In this document: piece after piece, positions 1-7,799 of the stretch | Numbering within the stretch: the first letter of the stretch is position 1 | How the letters are laid out: every line of letters begins with the position of its first letter | NCBI RefSeq assembly: GCF_002127585.1 | Contig: NZ_NEGZ01000046.1 | Location: 1 to 47,064 of the forward strand | Direction of reading: 5' to 3' | From: Janthinobacterium sp. GW458P | Lineage (GTDB): Bacteria; Pseudomonadota; Gammaproteobacteria; Burkholderiales; Burkholderiaceae_D | Length of the DNA: 47,064 bases | Made by a program: the position numbers and the translations under genes | Notes under the pieces: model-generated | Database searches by the model: none | Told to the model about the DNA's origin: nothing | The model's input: only the letters and a program-made list of their open reading frames with translations

Positions 1-54
1 CAATCCGAAGATCGGCGCTGCACTTGCATCAAATGTCCACACTTATCGACTGTT

Positions 55-70
55 AATTGTTAAAGAACTG
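55..70 (-). promoter_or_regulatory. boxA antitermination site of rRNA leader
   Basis: Read on the minus strand this is CAGTTCTTTAACAATT, very close to the bacterial boxA core (TGCTCTTTAACA) that loads the Nus antitermination complex on rRNA transcripts. It is followed leftward by GATAAGTGTGGACATTTGATG, which resembles the leader just before 16S rRNA in Burkholderiales. The 16S gene itself would begin left of position 1 and is not visible, so this rests on motif resemblance. A 16S-23S spacer also carries boxA, but the promoter at 221-249 with no gene in between favours the leader. Confidence 0.7.
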
Positions 71-220
71 TATTCGGTACTGCTTTCGCGCTATCGACAA
101 AGCGTTGTGTTTGTCAGCTGCGAAGAAGGAAGAGTATGAAGCGTTTCGGCTCATTCGTCAACCTTCTTTTTTCACCCTGCTTTACTCAGCATTTGCATGC
201 GTCGTTCAGCGAGGGGGCGA

Positions 221-249
221 ATTATAGCCCTGCCCCGCACGCCCCGCAA
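221..249 (-). promoter_or_regulatory. rRNA operon P1-type promoter, leftward
   Basis: On the minus strand a TTGCGG -35 element (249-244) is separated by exactly 17 bp from a perfect TATAAT -10 element (226-221). A GC-rich discriminator (TCGCCCCC) follows, as is usual for stringently controlled rRNA promoters. Transcription would start near 214 and run through the boxA at 55-70. The stretch 1-461 contains no credible gene; it holds this promoter, the leader and the upstream region of the kinase gene at 462. Confidence 0.65.
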
Positions 250-461
250 GGGCTAATTTGCAGCCCCATCCAAACAACTCCCCGCCCAGCAGGCAAAGTG
301 CTCACTTCAAGCGTCCTTTTGTGCAGCCTGTCGCAAGGGGCTGGCGTCACGCCATGGCTTTAGGCACAGTGGCAACATCAGACTCTGACACGGCGCAACA
401 ACAGGTTAAACTTGTCCGCCGCGTCGATTAACTCTTGTATCCTGTATTTGAAAGCGTCCAC

Positions 462-1763
462 ATGCTCCCGATTTCCAACTTGCCGCAACTGTTGAAAACC
501 ATCCTCGCCTGGTTGCAACGGGCATTTGACGCGACCACGACCTGGGTCACTCAGCTGTCTTGGTGGAAATTTTTCCTGTTTGCCGCCCTGGCACTGATCG
601 CCGGCTCCATTTTGCAGGATGAACTGTTCTCATCGAGTCCGAATGAGGAGGTCGTCATCAAGTCGCACAAGCGCAGCAGCAAAGGCACGGGCGATACCAA
701 TATCCTGATCGACGACACGGGCATCCATTTCAATCCGCGCAATGGCAAGAACCGGCGCAACAGCACGGCCGATGCCGCCAGCGAACCTGCCGATGCCGCC
801 GAGGCGGACGAACAGGCCAGCGCCGTGCCGCCGGCGCCGCCCGAGCCGCCGGCCGCTCCCGCGGCGCCGGCCAAGCCCAGCTATCCGGTGACGACCAATG
901 CATCCGGGGAAGAGGTTCACATCGAATTGCCGCCACAAATCGGCGAAGAACTGTCGAACGCCATCGAGGAAGCCGTTGATGACGCCGCCGAACAAAAGGT
1001 TTCGCGCTACCACCAACAAGCTTCCACCTGGTTCAAGAGTTTTGTCTCGCTGCTCGTATTGGCCCTGTTCGCCATGAAGGCCCTGGTTGGCGGAAAGAAA
1101 CGCGCCGAGGCGGAAACCGTCACGGCCAACGAAGCGGCCGAGCGCGAATCCATGCAGCGCCAGCTCAGCGAAGCGAAGATGCAGATGATGCAGGCGCAAG
1201 TCGAGCCGCACTTCCTGTTCAACACGCTGGCCTCCGTCGAGCACCTGATCCAGACCGACCCGCCGCGCGCGGCCAAGATGCAGCGCAGCCTGATCCAGTA
1301 TCTGCGCGCCGTACTGCCGCAAATGCGCGACAACGCCCTGATTACCAACCTGGGGCGTGAAGCGGACATGGTGCAAGCCTACCTGAACCTGCTGAAAATG
1401 CGCATGGAGGAACGCCTGACCGTCGATTTCCAGATTCCCGACGGCTTGCGCAGCGCCGCCTTCCCGCCCATGATGCTGCAGTCGATGGTGGAAAACGCCA
1501 TCAAGCACGGCCTGGAAGTCAAGCCGGAAGGCGGCACCCTGCGCATCGTGGCCGAAGTGGCGCACAGCAAGCTGCGCGTGACGGTCACCGACGACGGCCT
1601 CGGCTTTGGCGTCGTGCCCAGCGATGGCACGGGCCTGGGCTTGCCCACCATCCGCGAACGCCTGAAATTGTTGCACGGCGACCAGGGCAGCCTGACCATT
1701 ACGCCAAATCAACCGTCCGGCGTGTGCGCCGTGATCGAAGTGCCGTATCAGTTGTCCAAATAA
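462..1763 (+). CDS. LytS/AlgZ-family sensor histidine kinase
   Basis: Membrane sensor kinase of the His_kinase (PF06580)/HATPase type, 433 residues. Two hydrophobic segments (about residues 37-51 and 193-209) flank a roughly 140-residue presumed periplasmic region that contains a Pro/Ala-rich linker. The kinase core has EPHFLFNTLASVEHL with H250 as likely phosphoacceptor, an N box (MVENAIKHGLE) and a G box (DDGLGFG, GTGLGLPTIRERL). The LytTR regulator 63 bp downstream is almost certainly its partner. I chose ATG 462, preceded by GAAAG; an in-frame TTG at 435 would add nine residues. The signal sensed cannot be read from the sequence. Confidence 0.9.
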   Translation: MLPISNLPQLLKTILAWLQRAFDATTTWVTQLSWWKFFLFAALALIAGSILQDELFSSSPNEEVVIKSHKRSSKGTGDTNILIDDTGIHFNPRNGKNRRNSTADAASEPADAAEADEQASAVPPAPPEPPAAPAAPAKPSYPVTTNASGEEVHIELPPQIGEELSNAIEEAVDDAAEQKVSRYHQQASTWFKSFVSLLVLALFAMKALVGGKKRAEAETVTANEAAERESMQRQLSEAKMQMMQAQVEPHFLFNTLASVEHLIQTDPPRAAKMQRSLIQYLRAVLPQMRDNALITNLGREADMVQAYLNLLKMRMEERLTVDFQIPDGLRSAAFPPMMLQSMVENAIKHGLEVKPEGGTLRIVAEVAHSKLRVTVTDDGLGFGVVPSDGTGLGLPTIRERLKLLHGDQGSLTITPNQPSGVCAVIEVPYQLSK

Positions 1764-1826
1764 GACAGTTGATAAAAGCGCTAAATCATTGAATAATCAA
1801 TCTTCGCCAGTTCACACTTGAGACCT

Positions 1827-2585
1827 ATGCCTACCGCTATTATTGCCGACGACGAAAGACTGATGCGCGACCAGCTGCGCCTGCGCCTGGGCCAGGCCTG
1901 GCCCGAACTGGAAATCATCGGCGAAGCCAAGAATGGCGACGAAGCGATCGAACTGGTGGAGCAGCTCAAGCCGGACTTTGCCTTCCTCGATATCCGCATG
2001 CCGGGCAAGACGGGCATGGAAGCGGCGCAAGTAATTGGCAGCAAGAGCCATATCGTCTTCGTCACGGCCTACGACACCCATGCCGTCGAAGCGTTCGAAC
2101 GGGGCGCCGTCGACTACGTGCTCAAGCCGCCCGAGCACGAACGCCTGCTGGTGACGGTGGAACGCCTGAAAACGCACTTGAACAAGCCGGCGCTGGACGT
2201 CAACAGCAGCGTCACGGCCATGCTGTCGCAGCTGGCCGAAAAAATCACGGCCAAGCCCACCTATTTGCAATGGATACAAGCGAGCATCGGCCAGGACTTG
2301 CGCATGATCCCCGTGGAAGAGATCCTGTTCTTCCGTTCCGACGAGAAATACACCTGCGTGCAGACGGCCAAGTATGAAGCGCTGATCCGCAAGCCCGTGC
2401 GCGACCTGGCGGAAGAGCTCGACCCCTCGCTGTTCTGGCAAATCCACCGCGCCACGCTGGTCAACGTGAACGCCATCGAAGGCGTGACGCGCGACATCCG
2501 CGGCCGCCACCTGGTGCTCATCAAAGGCAAGTCCGACAAGCTCGAAGTAAGCCGCAGCTTCCTGCACCTGTTCAAGCAAATGTAG
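1827..2585 (+). CDS. LytTR-family DNA-binding response regulator
   Basis: Response regulator of 252 residues and output partner of the kinase just upstream. The receiver domain covers about residues 3-120, with the acidic pocket at ADDE (7-10) and phosphoacceptor D55 in FLDIRMPG. The C-terminal LytTR domain (about 150-250) carries the typical IEGVTRDIRGRHLVL region. It would bind promoter DNA as a dimer after phosphorylation. ATG 1827 is used; an in-frame TTG at 1818 is less likely. No target operon is evident next to it. Resemblance to AlgR/LytR is at family level only. Confidence 0.92.
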   Translation: MPTAIIADDERLMRDQLRLRLGQAWPELEIIGEAKNGDEAIELVEQLKPDFAFLDIRMPGKTGMEAAQVIGSKSHIVFVTAYDTHAVEAFERGAVDYVLKPPEHERLLVTVERLKTHLNKPALDVNSSVTAMLSQLAEKITAKPTYLQWIQASIGQDLRMIPVEEILFFRSDEKYTCVQTAKYEALIRKPVRDLAEELDPSLFWQIHRATLVNVNAIEGVTRDIRGRHLVLIKGKSDKLEVSRSFLHLFKQM

Positions 2586-2755
2586 TCCCTCCCGCCGCCG
2601 CCCGGTCCGCCCGGTGCGGCGCCTTGATTTCGCCCGCCGCCCTTCCTGCGCCACATCAAGCCGCGCCGCCCCAGCAGGCATAGGCTAGATACAGTCCTGC
2701 CGCCATCCCCGTCTTGCCTGCCTTCCTTCGTACACGTTCGCAAGGAGATATACCC

Positions 2756-3940
2756 ATGCCTGACCGAGGCAACTCCGGACTGCTGCGCATCCTGCCCCTG
2801 GGCATGACGGCGGCGCTCTTGCTGCTTTTATTCCCCCCGCTCAAGGCCAACCGGCAACGGCAGGCGCGGGGCCAGGCCATCATCGACAGCGCCAGCGACG
2901 CCATCATCAGCATCGACAGCCGCCAAGTCATCCTGCATGCGAACCCGGCCGCAGCCAGGCTGTTTGACGACACGCCGGCGCGCATGCGCGGCATGCGCCT
3001 GGGCCACTACATCCTGCGCGACTTGCGCAGCCTGGGCAATCACGACAGCGATGCGCCGTTTGGTGACATCAGCCAGGAGCTGCGCCTGACCGGCCGGCGG
3101 GCCACCGATTACACCTTGACAGGCAGGCGCAGCGACGGCGCCATGTTTCCCCTCGAAGGGTCGCTGTCGGCCTTGCAGGAAGGCGGGCGCACCGTGTACA
3201 CCATCATCGTGCGCGACATCAGCGCCCGCAAGCAGGTGCATGAACAGCTGGCCCGTTCCTTTTCGCAACTGCGTGAATTGTCGAGCGCGCTGCAAACCAT
3301 CCGCGAGGAAGAGCGCAAGCATATCGCGCGCGAACTGCATGACGACCTGGGGCAGTTGCTGGCCACCTTGCGCGTCGACCTGACCCTCGTGCGCCAGCAC
3401 ACGGACACGAGCACCTCCCTGCAGGCGCTGCTGCAGGGCATGGATGGCTTGCTGGTGACGGCGATTACCTCGCTGCGCCGCATCGCCAGCAATCTGCGGC
3501 CGCGCGCACTCGATGAGGGGGGGCTGTATTTCGCGCTGCAAAAACTGCGCCATGACTTTCTGTTGCGCCGCGCCATACATTTCGACTTGCTGGCCGATGA
3601 GGCCGACCTGGTGCTCGACGATGCGCGCAGCACGGCCATCTACCGCATCGTGCAAGAGGCGCTGACGAATATCGCCCGTCATGCCGAGGCCAGCCATATC
3701 ACCATCGCCCTGCACCGCATCGATTCCTCGCTGGCCATCACGATCCAGGATGACGGCCGCGGCATCGCCGAACAGGACATGGAAAAAGCCACGGCCCTGG
3801 GTCTGCTGGGCATGCGCGAACGCGTATGGGGTTTGCATGGCAGCATCCATATCGGCGCCGATAGTGAACTGGGCGGCACGCGCATCGAAATCTCGCTGCC
3901 CATGCATGCCAAAGCAACGGAAACGGTCATGCAGGAATGA
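2756..3940 (+). CDS. PAS-domain NarX/DegS-type histidine kinase
   Basis: Sensor kinase of 394 residues. An N-terminal membrane segment (about 12-27) is followed by a PAS domain (about 35-155), a HisKA_3 dimerisation domain with H195 in ARELHDDLGQLL, and an HATPase_c domain (IVQEALTNIARHAEA, DDGRGI, GLLGMRERV). Kinases of this type normally phosphorylate LuxR/NarL-type regulators, but none is adjacent; the next gene is a porin on the other strand. The start is fixed by a strong AAGGAGATATA ribosome site just before ATG 2756. Whether it acts with a distant regulator or with the LytTR pair upstream cannot be told. Confidence 0.88.
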   Translation: MPDRGNSGLLRILPLGMTAALLLLLFPPLKANRQRQARGQAIIDSASDAIISIDSRQVILHANPAAARLFDDTPARMRGMRLGHYILRDLRSLGNHDSDAPFGDISQELRLTGRRATDYTLTGRRSDGAMFPLEGSLSALQEGGRTVYTIIVRDISARKQVHEQLARSFSQLRELSSALQTIREEERKHIARELHDDLGQLLATLRVDLTLVRQHTDTSTSLQALLQGMDGLLVTAITSLRRIASNLRPRALDEGGLYFALQKLRHDFLLRRAIHFDLLADEADLVLDDARSTAIYRIVQEALTNIARHAEASHITIALHRIDSSLAITIQDDGRGIAEQDMEKATALGLLGMRERVWGLHGSIHIGADSELGGTRIEISLPMHAKATETVMQE

Positions 3941-3961
3941 AAAAAGGCGCCCGCAGGCGCC
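3940..3961 (-). terminator. Rho-independent terminator of the porin gene
   Basis: Minus-strand hairpin GGCGCC-TGCG-GGCGCC followed by a run of T (A run at 3940-3945 on the plus strand). It lies 27 bp past the porin stop and touches the stop codon of the convergent kinase. The plus strand has no T run after the stem, so it serves the porin. Confidence 0.8.
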
Positions 3962-3987
3962 TCGCATTGCATGGTTGCTGGCGATGC

Positions 3988-4935
3988 TTAGAACTTGTGC
4001 GCGATACCGACCTGGTACGAGGTCAGCGACTTGACGCGCTCGCGACCAGCGTAGGCGTACACGTCGGTGCGCTTCGACAGGTGGTAGTCGTAACCGATGC
4101 CGAATTCCTTGATGGTGTCCAGGTCATTGACCTTGTTATTGCTTTGCTCTTGCTTGCCGTACGATACTTTGGCATCACCGCCGCCAACCGTGTAGTTCAG
4201 GCCGATCAGGTAGGACTTGAATTCGCCGGTCGTGGCAACCTTGGTGTCGCCTTTCGAGTAGGCGGCCGTGATCTTGGCTGGGCCGAATTTATAGCCGCCA
4301 CCGATCGACCACAGGTCGGCCTTTGGCGCTACAGCCGTTGCCTGCACGACTTTTTCGTAGCCGGCATGCAGGCTGATCGGGCCATTGTCGTAGGTTGCCA
4401 GGCCGAGCACGCCGGCATCAGCGCTGTTGACTTCGCTCAGCACGTATTGCAGGCTGGCCACGAAGCCGTCAAAGCTCGGGCTGTTGTAGGTCACGGCATT
4501 GTTGACGCGCGACGTGCCGACGCCCGAACGCAGCAGGGCTTCATTGTTCTTGCCGACCACGCCGTAGGTGTTGAATGGGTCGACGCGGGCGATGGTGCCA
4601 TCGACCAGATTCTTGGTGCGGCCCAGGATGGCGGTACCGAAAGCGCCTTTCAAGCCCACGTAGGCTTGACGGTCGAACAACACGCCTTTTTGGGCGCCAG
4701 TGTCGGCCAGGAATTCACTTTCCAGGTTGAAAATTGCGGACAGGCCGCCACCCAGATCTTCCGTCCCCTTGAAACCGAGGCGCGACGCATTGTTTTCGCG
4801 CTCGACGGTTGGCTGGCCAGTGGTCTTGGCAATACCGAGGTCAACCAGGCCGTACACGGTGACGTTCGATTGTGCTTGTGCCGTAGCCGCTGCAAAGGTG
4901 CCGATGATCAATGCTGCCAGAGTAATTTTTTTCAC
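3988..4935 (-). CDS. Gram-negative general porin
   Basis: Outer-membrane trimeric beta-barrel porin of the betaproteobacterial OmpC-like family, 315 residues. A signal peptide (MKKITLAALIIGTFAAATAQA) precedes mature SNVTVYGLVDLG, the standard first strand of these porins. The chain ends in phenylalanine (GIAHKF), the signal read by the BAM complex. Length is slightly short for the family (about 330-390). The start is GTG at 4935 with GAGAA upstream. It is transcribed alone, between its own terminator and a 190-bp upstream region. Substrate specificity is unknown. Confidence 0.93.
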   Translation of the reverse strand: MKKITLAALIIGTFAAATAQAQSNVTVYGLVDLGIAKTTGQPTVERENNASRLGFKGTEDLGGGLSAIFNLESEFLADTGAQKGVLFDRQAYVGLKGAFGTAILGRTKNLVDGTIARVDPFNTYGVVGKNNEALLRSGVGTSRVNNAVTYNSPSFDGFVASLQYVLSEVNSADAGVLGLATYDNGPISLHAGYEKVVQATAVAPKADLWSIGGGYKFGPAKITAAYSKGDTKVATTGEFKSYLIGLNYTVGGGDAKVSYGKQEQSNNKVNDLDTIKEFGIGYDYHLSKRTDVYAYAGRERVKSLTSYQVGIAHKF

Positions 4936-5087
4936 TTGAGATTCTCTACATTAGGTTGGACAAGATGAGCTGCTGCTGAGCTACTTAGCTGCTGAACCGA
5001 ATCATGCCCACGAAATACTTCAACAATATGACATCGACAAGATGTTGCTTTTTGGCACAACACCGTGTTACATAAAAACAACAGGCG

Positions 5088-5110
5088 AAAAAAAACCGCC
5101 CGCAGGCGGT
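5088..5110 (-). terminator. Terminator of the methyltransferase gene
   Basis: Minus-strand hairpin ACCGCC-TGCG-GGCGGT followed by eight T, about 20 bp past the methyltransferase stop. It also separates that transcript from the porin promoter region. Confidence 0.8.
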
Positions 5111-5129
5111 TTGTCTTGCCGTGCCGGCC

Positions 5130-5780
5130 TTACTTCAGGCGGCAGCTGAGCAGCCAGTAGTACTCCAGGCGCTTCATGCGGATTTCGCGGGCCGAGTGGG
5201 CAAACTTCTTGCGCAGGTGGCTATCCGATGGAAAATTCTTCAACACTTCATAGCGCTCACCCGCATCCGTCGTGCGGAACTGGTGGGTATTGCCTTCCAG
5301 ATCAGTGCGCGCGATCACGGTGCTGCTGCCATCGACATAGGAATTGTCGATCAGGACCAGCAGGATGTCCTTGCCCAGCTTCGCGCGCAATTGCTTCAGG
5401 TATTTGTCCTGGTCTTCGCGCTTGACGTGCGACCACCAGAAACCGGCGAACACGGCCGTAAATTTGCCCAGCAAATCGTCGGGCAGGCTGAACGCGTCGA
5501 GCTTGGCGAAGGTGACGTTGTCGGGCAAGCCGCGCTTTTGCGCCAGCGCCAGCATTTCATCGTTGATATCGGTGGCCAGCACGGACTCGGCCGAGTCGGC
5601 GAGCACTTCCGTCCAGTAGCCGGTGCCGCAGGCCAGTTCCAGCACGGTGTGGCCTTCCAGCGCGTCGGCGACCTTGTCGCGCAACACTTCCAGGTCTTCC
5701 TGGCGTTCGGGCTTGTCATAGACGCGCTCGTACTGCTGCGCGATGGTGGCGTAATATTTGGCAAGCTGATCGGTAATCAT
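5130..5780 (-). CDS. Class I SAM-dependent methyltransferase
   Basis: Soluble methyltransferase of 216 residues. The SAM-binding motif I is LELACGTGYWTE (near residue 46), followed by an acidic strand end (LATDIND) and motif II-like FAKLDAFSLPDD. The fold matches the Methyltransf_25/UbiE-like group, which does not define the substrate. ATG 5780 is chosen because AAGAAGAGAAGAAAC precedes it; a longer in-frame start would run into the end of cysB. It follows cysB on the same strand with a 61-bp gap and may be co-transcribed with it. A role in sulfur metabolism is possible but not shown. Confidence 0.85.
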   Translation of the reverse strand: MITDQLAKYYATIAQQYERVYDKPERQEDLEVLRDKVADALEGHTVLELACGTGYWTEVLADSAESVLATDINDEMLALAQKRGLPDNVTFAKLDAFSLPDDLLGKFTAVFAGFWWSHVKREDQDKYLKQLRAKLGKDILLVLIDNSYVDGSSTVIARTDLEGNTHQFRTTDAGERYEVLKNFPSDSHLRKKFAHSAREIRMKRLEYYWLLSCRLK

Positions 5781-5841
5781 TGTTTCTTCTCTTCTTAAAT
5801 AATCTTGGCCAGGCACATCGCCCGGCCGACTTCCTGCATTG

Positions 5842-6783
5842 TTAGAGTTCGTAGTGCTCTTTATCACCGCTCATCGCCTGCTCGATGAGCTTGCGGTTCA
5901 GGGTCGGCGTCAGCAACTCGATAAAGGTATAAATATAGCTGCGCAAGTACGCGCCCTGCTTGACGGCCACGCGCGACACATTCATGCCGAACAGGTGGCC
6001 GACAGGGATGGCGCGCAAGCCTTTGTCGCGCTCGGCATCGAAGGCCATACCCGCTATGATACCAATCCCCATGCCCAACTCGACATAAGTCTTGATCACG
6101 TCCGCGTCGATGGCTTCCAGCAAGATGTCCGGCTTCAGGCCGCGCAGCACGAAAGCATGGTCGATCTTGTTGCGTCCGGCAAACGCGCTGTCATAGGTAA
6201 TCAGGGGGAAGGCGGCGATTTCTTCCAGGGTCACGGACTTCGACTTGAGCAGCGGATGGTCGAGGGGCACCACCACCACGTGTTCCCATTGATAACATGG
6301 CAAGGTAATCAGGCCATCGATGGCGGCGATCGATTCCGTGGCGATAGCCAGGTCGGCCTGGTCGCGCTGCACCATCTCGGCGATCTGGCGCGGATTGCCT
6401 TGCAGCAATGACAATCGCACCTTGGGGAACTTCAGCATGAAGGCCTGCACCACCTTGGGCAAGGTGTAGCGCGCCTGCGTATGCGTGGTGGCAATGGTAA
6501 AGCTGCCGCTGTCCTGCGCCGCGAATTCCTTGCCGATGCGCTTCATGCTGTCGATTTCCTGCATGATCAGCTCGACGGACTCCAGCACCAGACGGCCCGG
6601 TTCCGTCAGGCCGCGGATGCGCTTGCCGTGGCGCGTAAAAATATCCACGCCCAGTTCCTCTTCCAGCTCGATAATGGCTTTCGAGACGCCCGGTTGCGAC
6701 GTGAACAAGGCCTTGGCGGCGTCCGTCAGGTTGTAGTTCTGCCGGACCGCTTCGCGCACGAAGCGCAGTTGATGGAGATTCAT
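5842..6783 (-). CDS. cysB: LysR-type regulator CysB
   Basis: Regulator of cysteine biosynthesis and sulfur assimilation, 313 residues, the usual CysB length. The N-terminal winged HTH begins MNLHQLRFVREAVRQNYNL and contains TSQPGVSKAIIELEEELG, characteristic of CysB/Cbl rather than other LysR proteins. The C-terminal effector domain (about 90-300) would bind N-acetylserine/O-acetylserine or sulfur anions in the family. It is divergent from the exporter and cysI operon, the classic layout for a LysR activator controlling the opposite genes through the shared 160-bp intergenic region. Confidence 0.93.
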   Translation of the reverse strand: MNLHQLRFVREAVRQNYNLTDAAKALFTSQPGVSKAIIELEEELGVDIFTRHGKRIRGLTEPGRLVLESVELIMQEIDSMKRIGKEFAAQDSGSFTIATTHTQARYTLPKVVQAFMLKFPKVRLSLLQGNPRQIAEMVQRDQADLAIATESIAAIDGLITLPCYQWEHVVVVPLDHPLLKSKSVTLEEIAAFPLITYDSAFAGRNKIDHAFVLRGLKPDILLEAIDADVIKTYVELGMGIGIIAGMAFDAERDKGLRAIPVGHLFGMNVSRVAVKQGAYLRSYIYTFIELLTPTLNRKLIEQAMSGDKEHYEL

Positions 6784-6848
6784 TGCTGATTTGCCCTAGA
6801 TTGCCGTGATTTGCCGAGTTTCCGCCCCACCCATGATTTTGCGTTCAT

Positions 6849-6919
6849 GCATATACGCATATCGCATATAAGCAAATGCGTACTTAGTAGTTTGGAATAA
6901 ACACTAAGTTTATTACTAT
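6849..6919 (+). promoter_or_regulatory. Putative CysB-controlled promoter of the cys operon
   Basis: Three copies of GCATAT lie at 6849, 6857 and 6864. Downstream a candidate promoter has TTTGGA (6891-6896), a 17-bp spacer and TACTAT (6914-6919). The inverted repeat AATAAAC-N5-GTTTATT (6896-6914) fills the spacer. Position between cysB and the first cys gene makes these candidate operators. The CysB consensus is loose, so the assignment is inference. Confidence 0.4.
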
Positions 6920-6943
6920 TGTGAGTACTTTGGGGGTACAAGC

Positions 6944-7717
6944 ATGACTTTGTCTTATATAGTCTCAGGATTTGCCGTTGGATTACTGGTAGGAATGACC
7001 GGCGTGGGCGGCGGTTCGCTGATGACGCCGCTGTTAACCTTGCTGTTTGGCGTGCCCCCCTCCGTGGCCGTGGGCACGGACCTGGCGTTCGCCTCGATCA
7101 CCAAGAGCGCCGGCACCCTGACGCACCGCCTGCGCGGCACCATCCGCTGGGATATCGTCAGGCGCCTGTGCATCGGCGCCCTGCCCGCCGCCGTCGTGTC
7201 CACCCTGGCGCTCAAATCGTTCGGCACCCTGTCGCCGGAAATCGGCCAGATCATCCGTTACTCGATCGCCGCCTCCGTGCTGCTGACCGTCGTGGCGCTG
7301 ATCTTCAAGGGCCGCATGCTGGCGTGGATCAATGCACACCCCGAGAAACAATTACAAGGTAACAAGCTTGCCGCTGCGACCATCATCGCCGGCGCCGTGC
7401 TGGGCGTGCTGGTGACGGTGTCGTCGATCGGCGCCGGCGCCATCGGCGCCACCTTGCTGGTGATGCTGTATCCACGCATGAGCTCGGCCGAAGTGGCGGG
7501 CACCGACATCGCCTACGCCGTCCCCCTGACGGCCATTGCCGCCCTGGGCCACTGGTGGCTCGGCTCCATCCACTGGGAATTGCTGGCCTCCTTGCTGGTC
7601 GGCTCCCTGCCCGGCATCACGCTCGGTTCCTGGGTGGCCCGCTCCATGCCGGAAAAGTTTTTAAGAGTGCTGCTGGCGATGACCTTGACCGGCGTGGCAG
7701 TAAAGCTAATCTATTAA
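6944..7717 (+). CDS. TauE/SafE-family sulfite/anion exporter
   Basis: Inner-membrane permease of 257 residues with about eight hydrophobic segments in two related halves, each with a Gly-rich start (VGMTGVGGGSLMTPLL near residue 17; VSSIGAGAIGATLL near 160). This matches the TauE/SafE (COG0730) family. Members move sulfite, sulfoacetate or other organosulfur anions. As first gene of the CysB-facing block it plausibly handles sulfite or sulfate balance, although direction and substrate are not readable. ATG 6944 follows a GGGGG site. Confidence 0.85.
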   Translation: MTLSYIVSGFAVGLLVGMTGVGGGSLMTPLLTLLFGVPPSVAVGTDLAFASITKSAGTLTHRLRGTIRWDIVRRLCIGALPAAVVSTLALKSFGTLSPEIGQIIRYSIAASVLLTVVALIFKGRMLAWINAHPEKQLQGNKLAAATIIAGAVLGVLVTVSSIGAGAIGATLLVMLYPRMSSAEVAGTDIAYAVPLTAIAALGHWWLGSIHWELLASLLVGSLPGITLGSWVARSMPEKFLRVLLAMTLTGVAVKLIY

Positions 7718-7799
7718 TTGACCGAACAAGTGACAAGAGCAGTATCAAGAACATCATCCCAGGCAGTCTTCCAGCACCCCGGCTTTTTTAGGAATTGAT

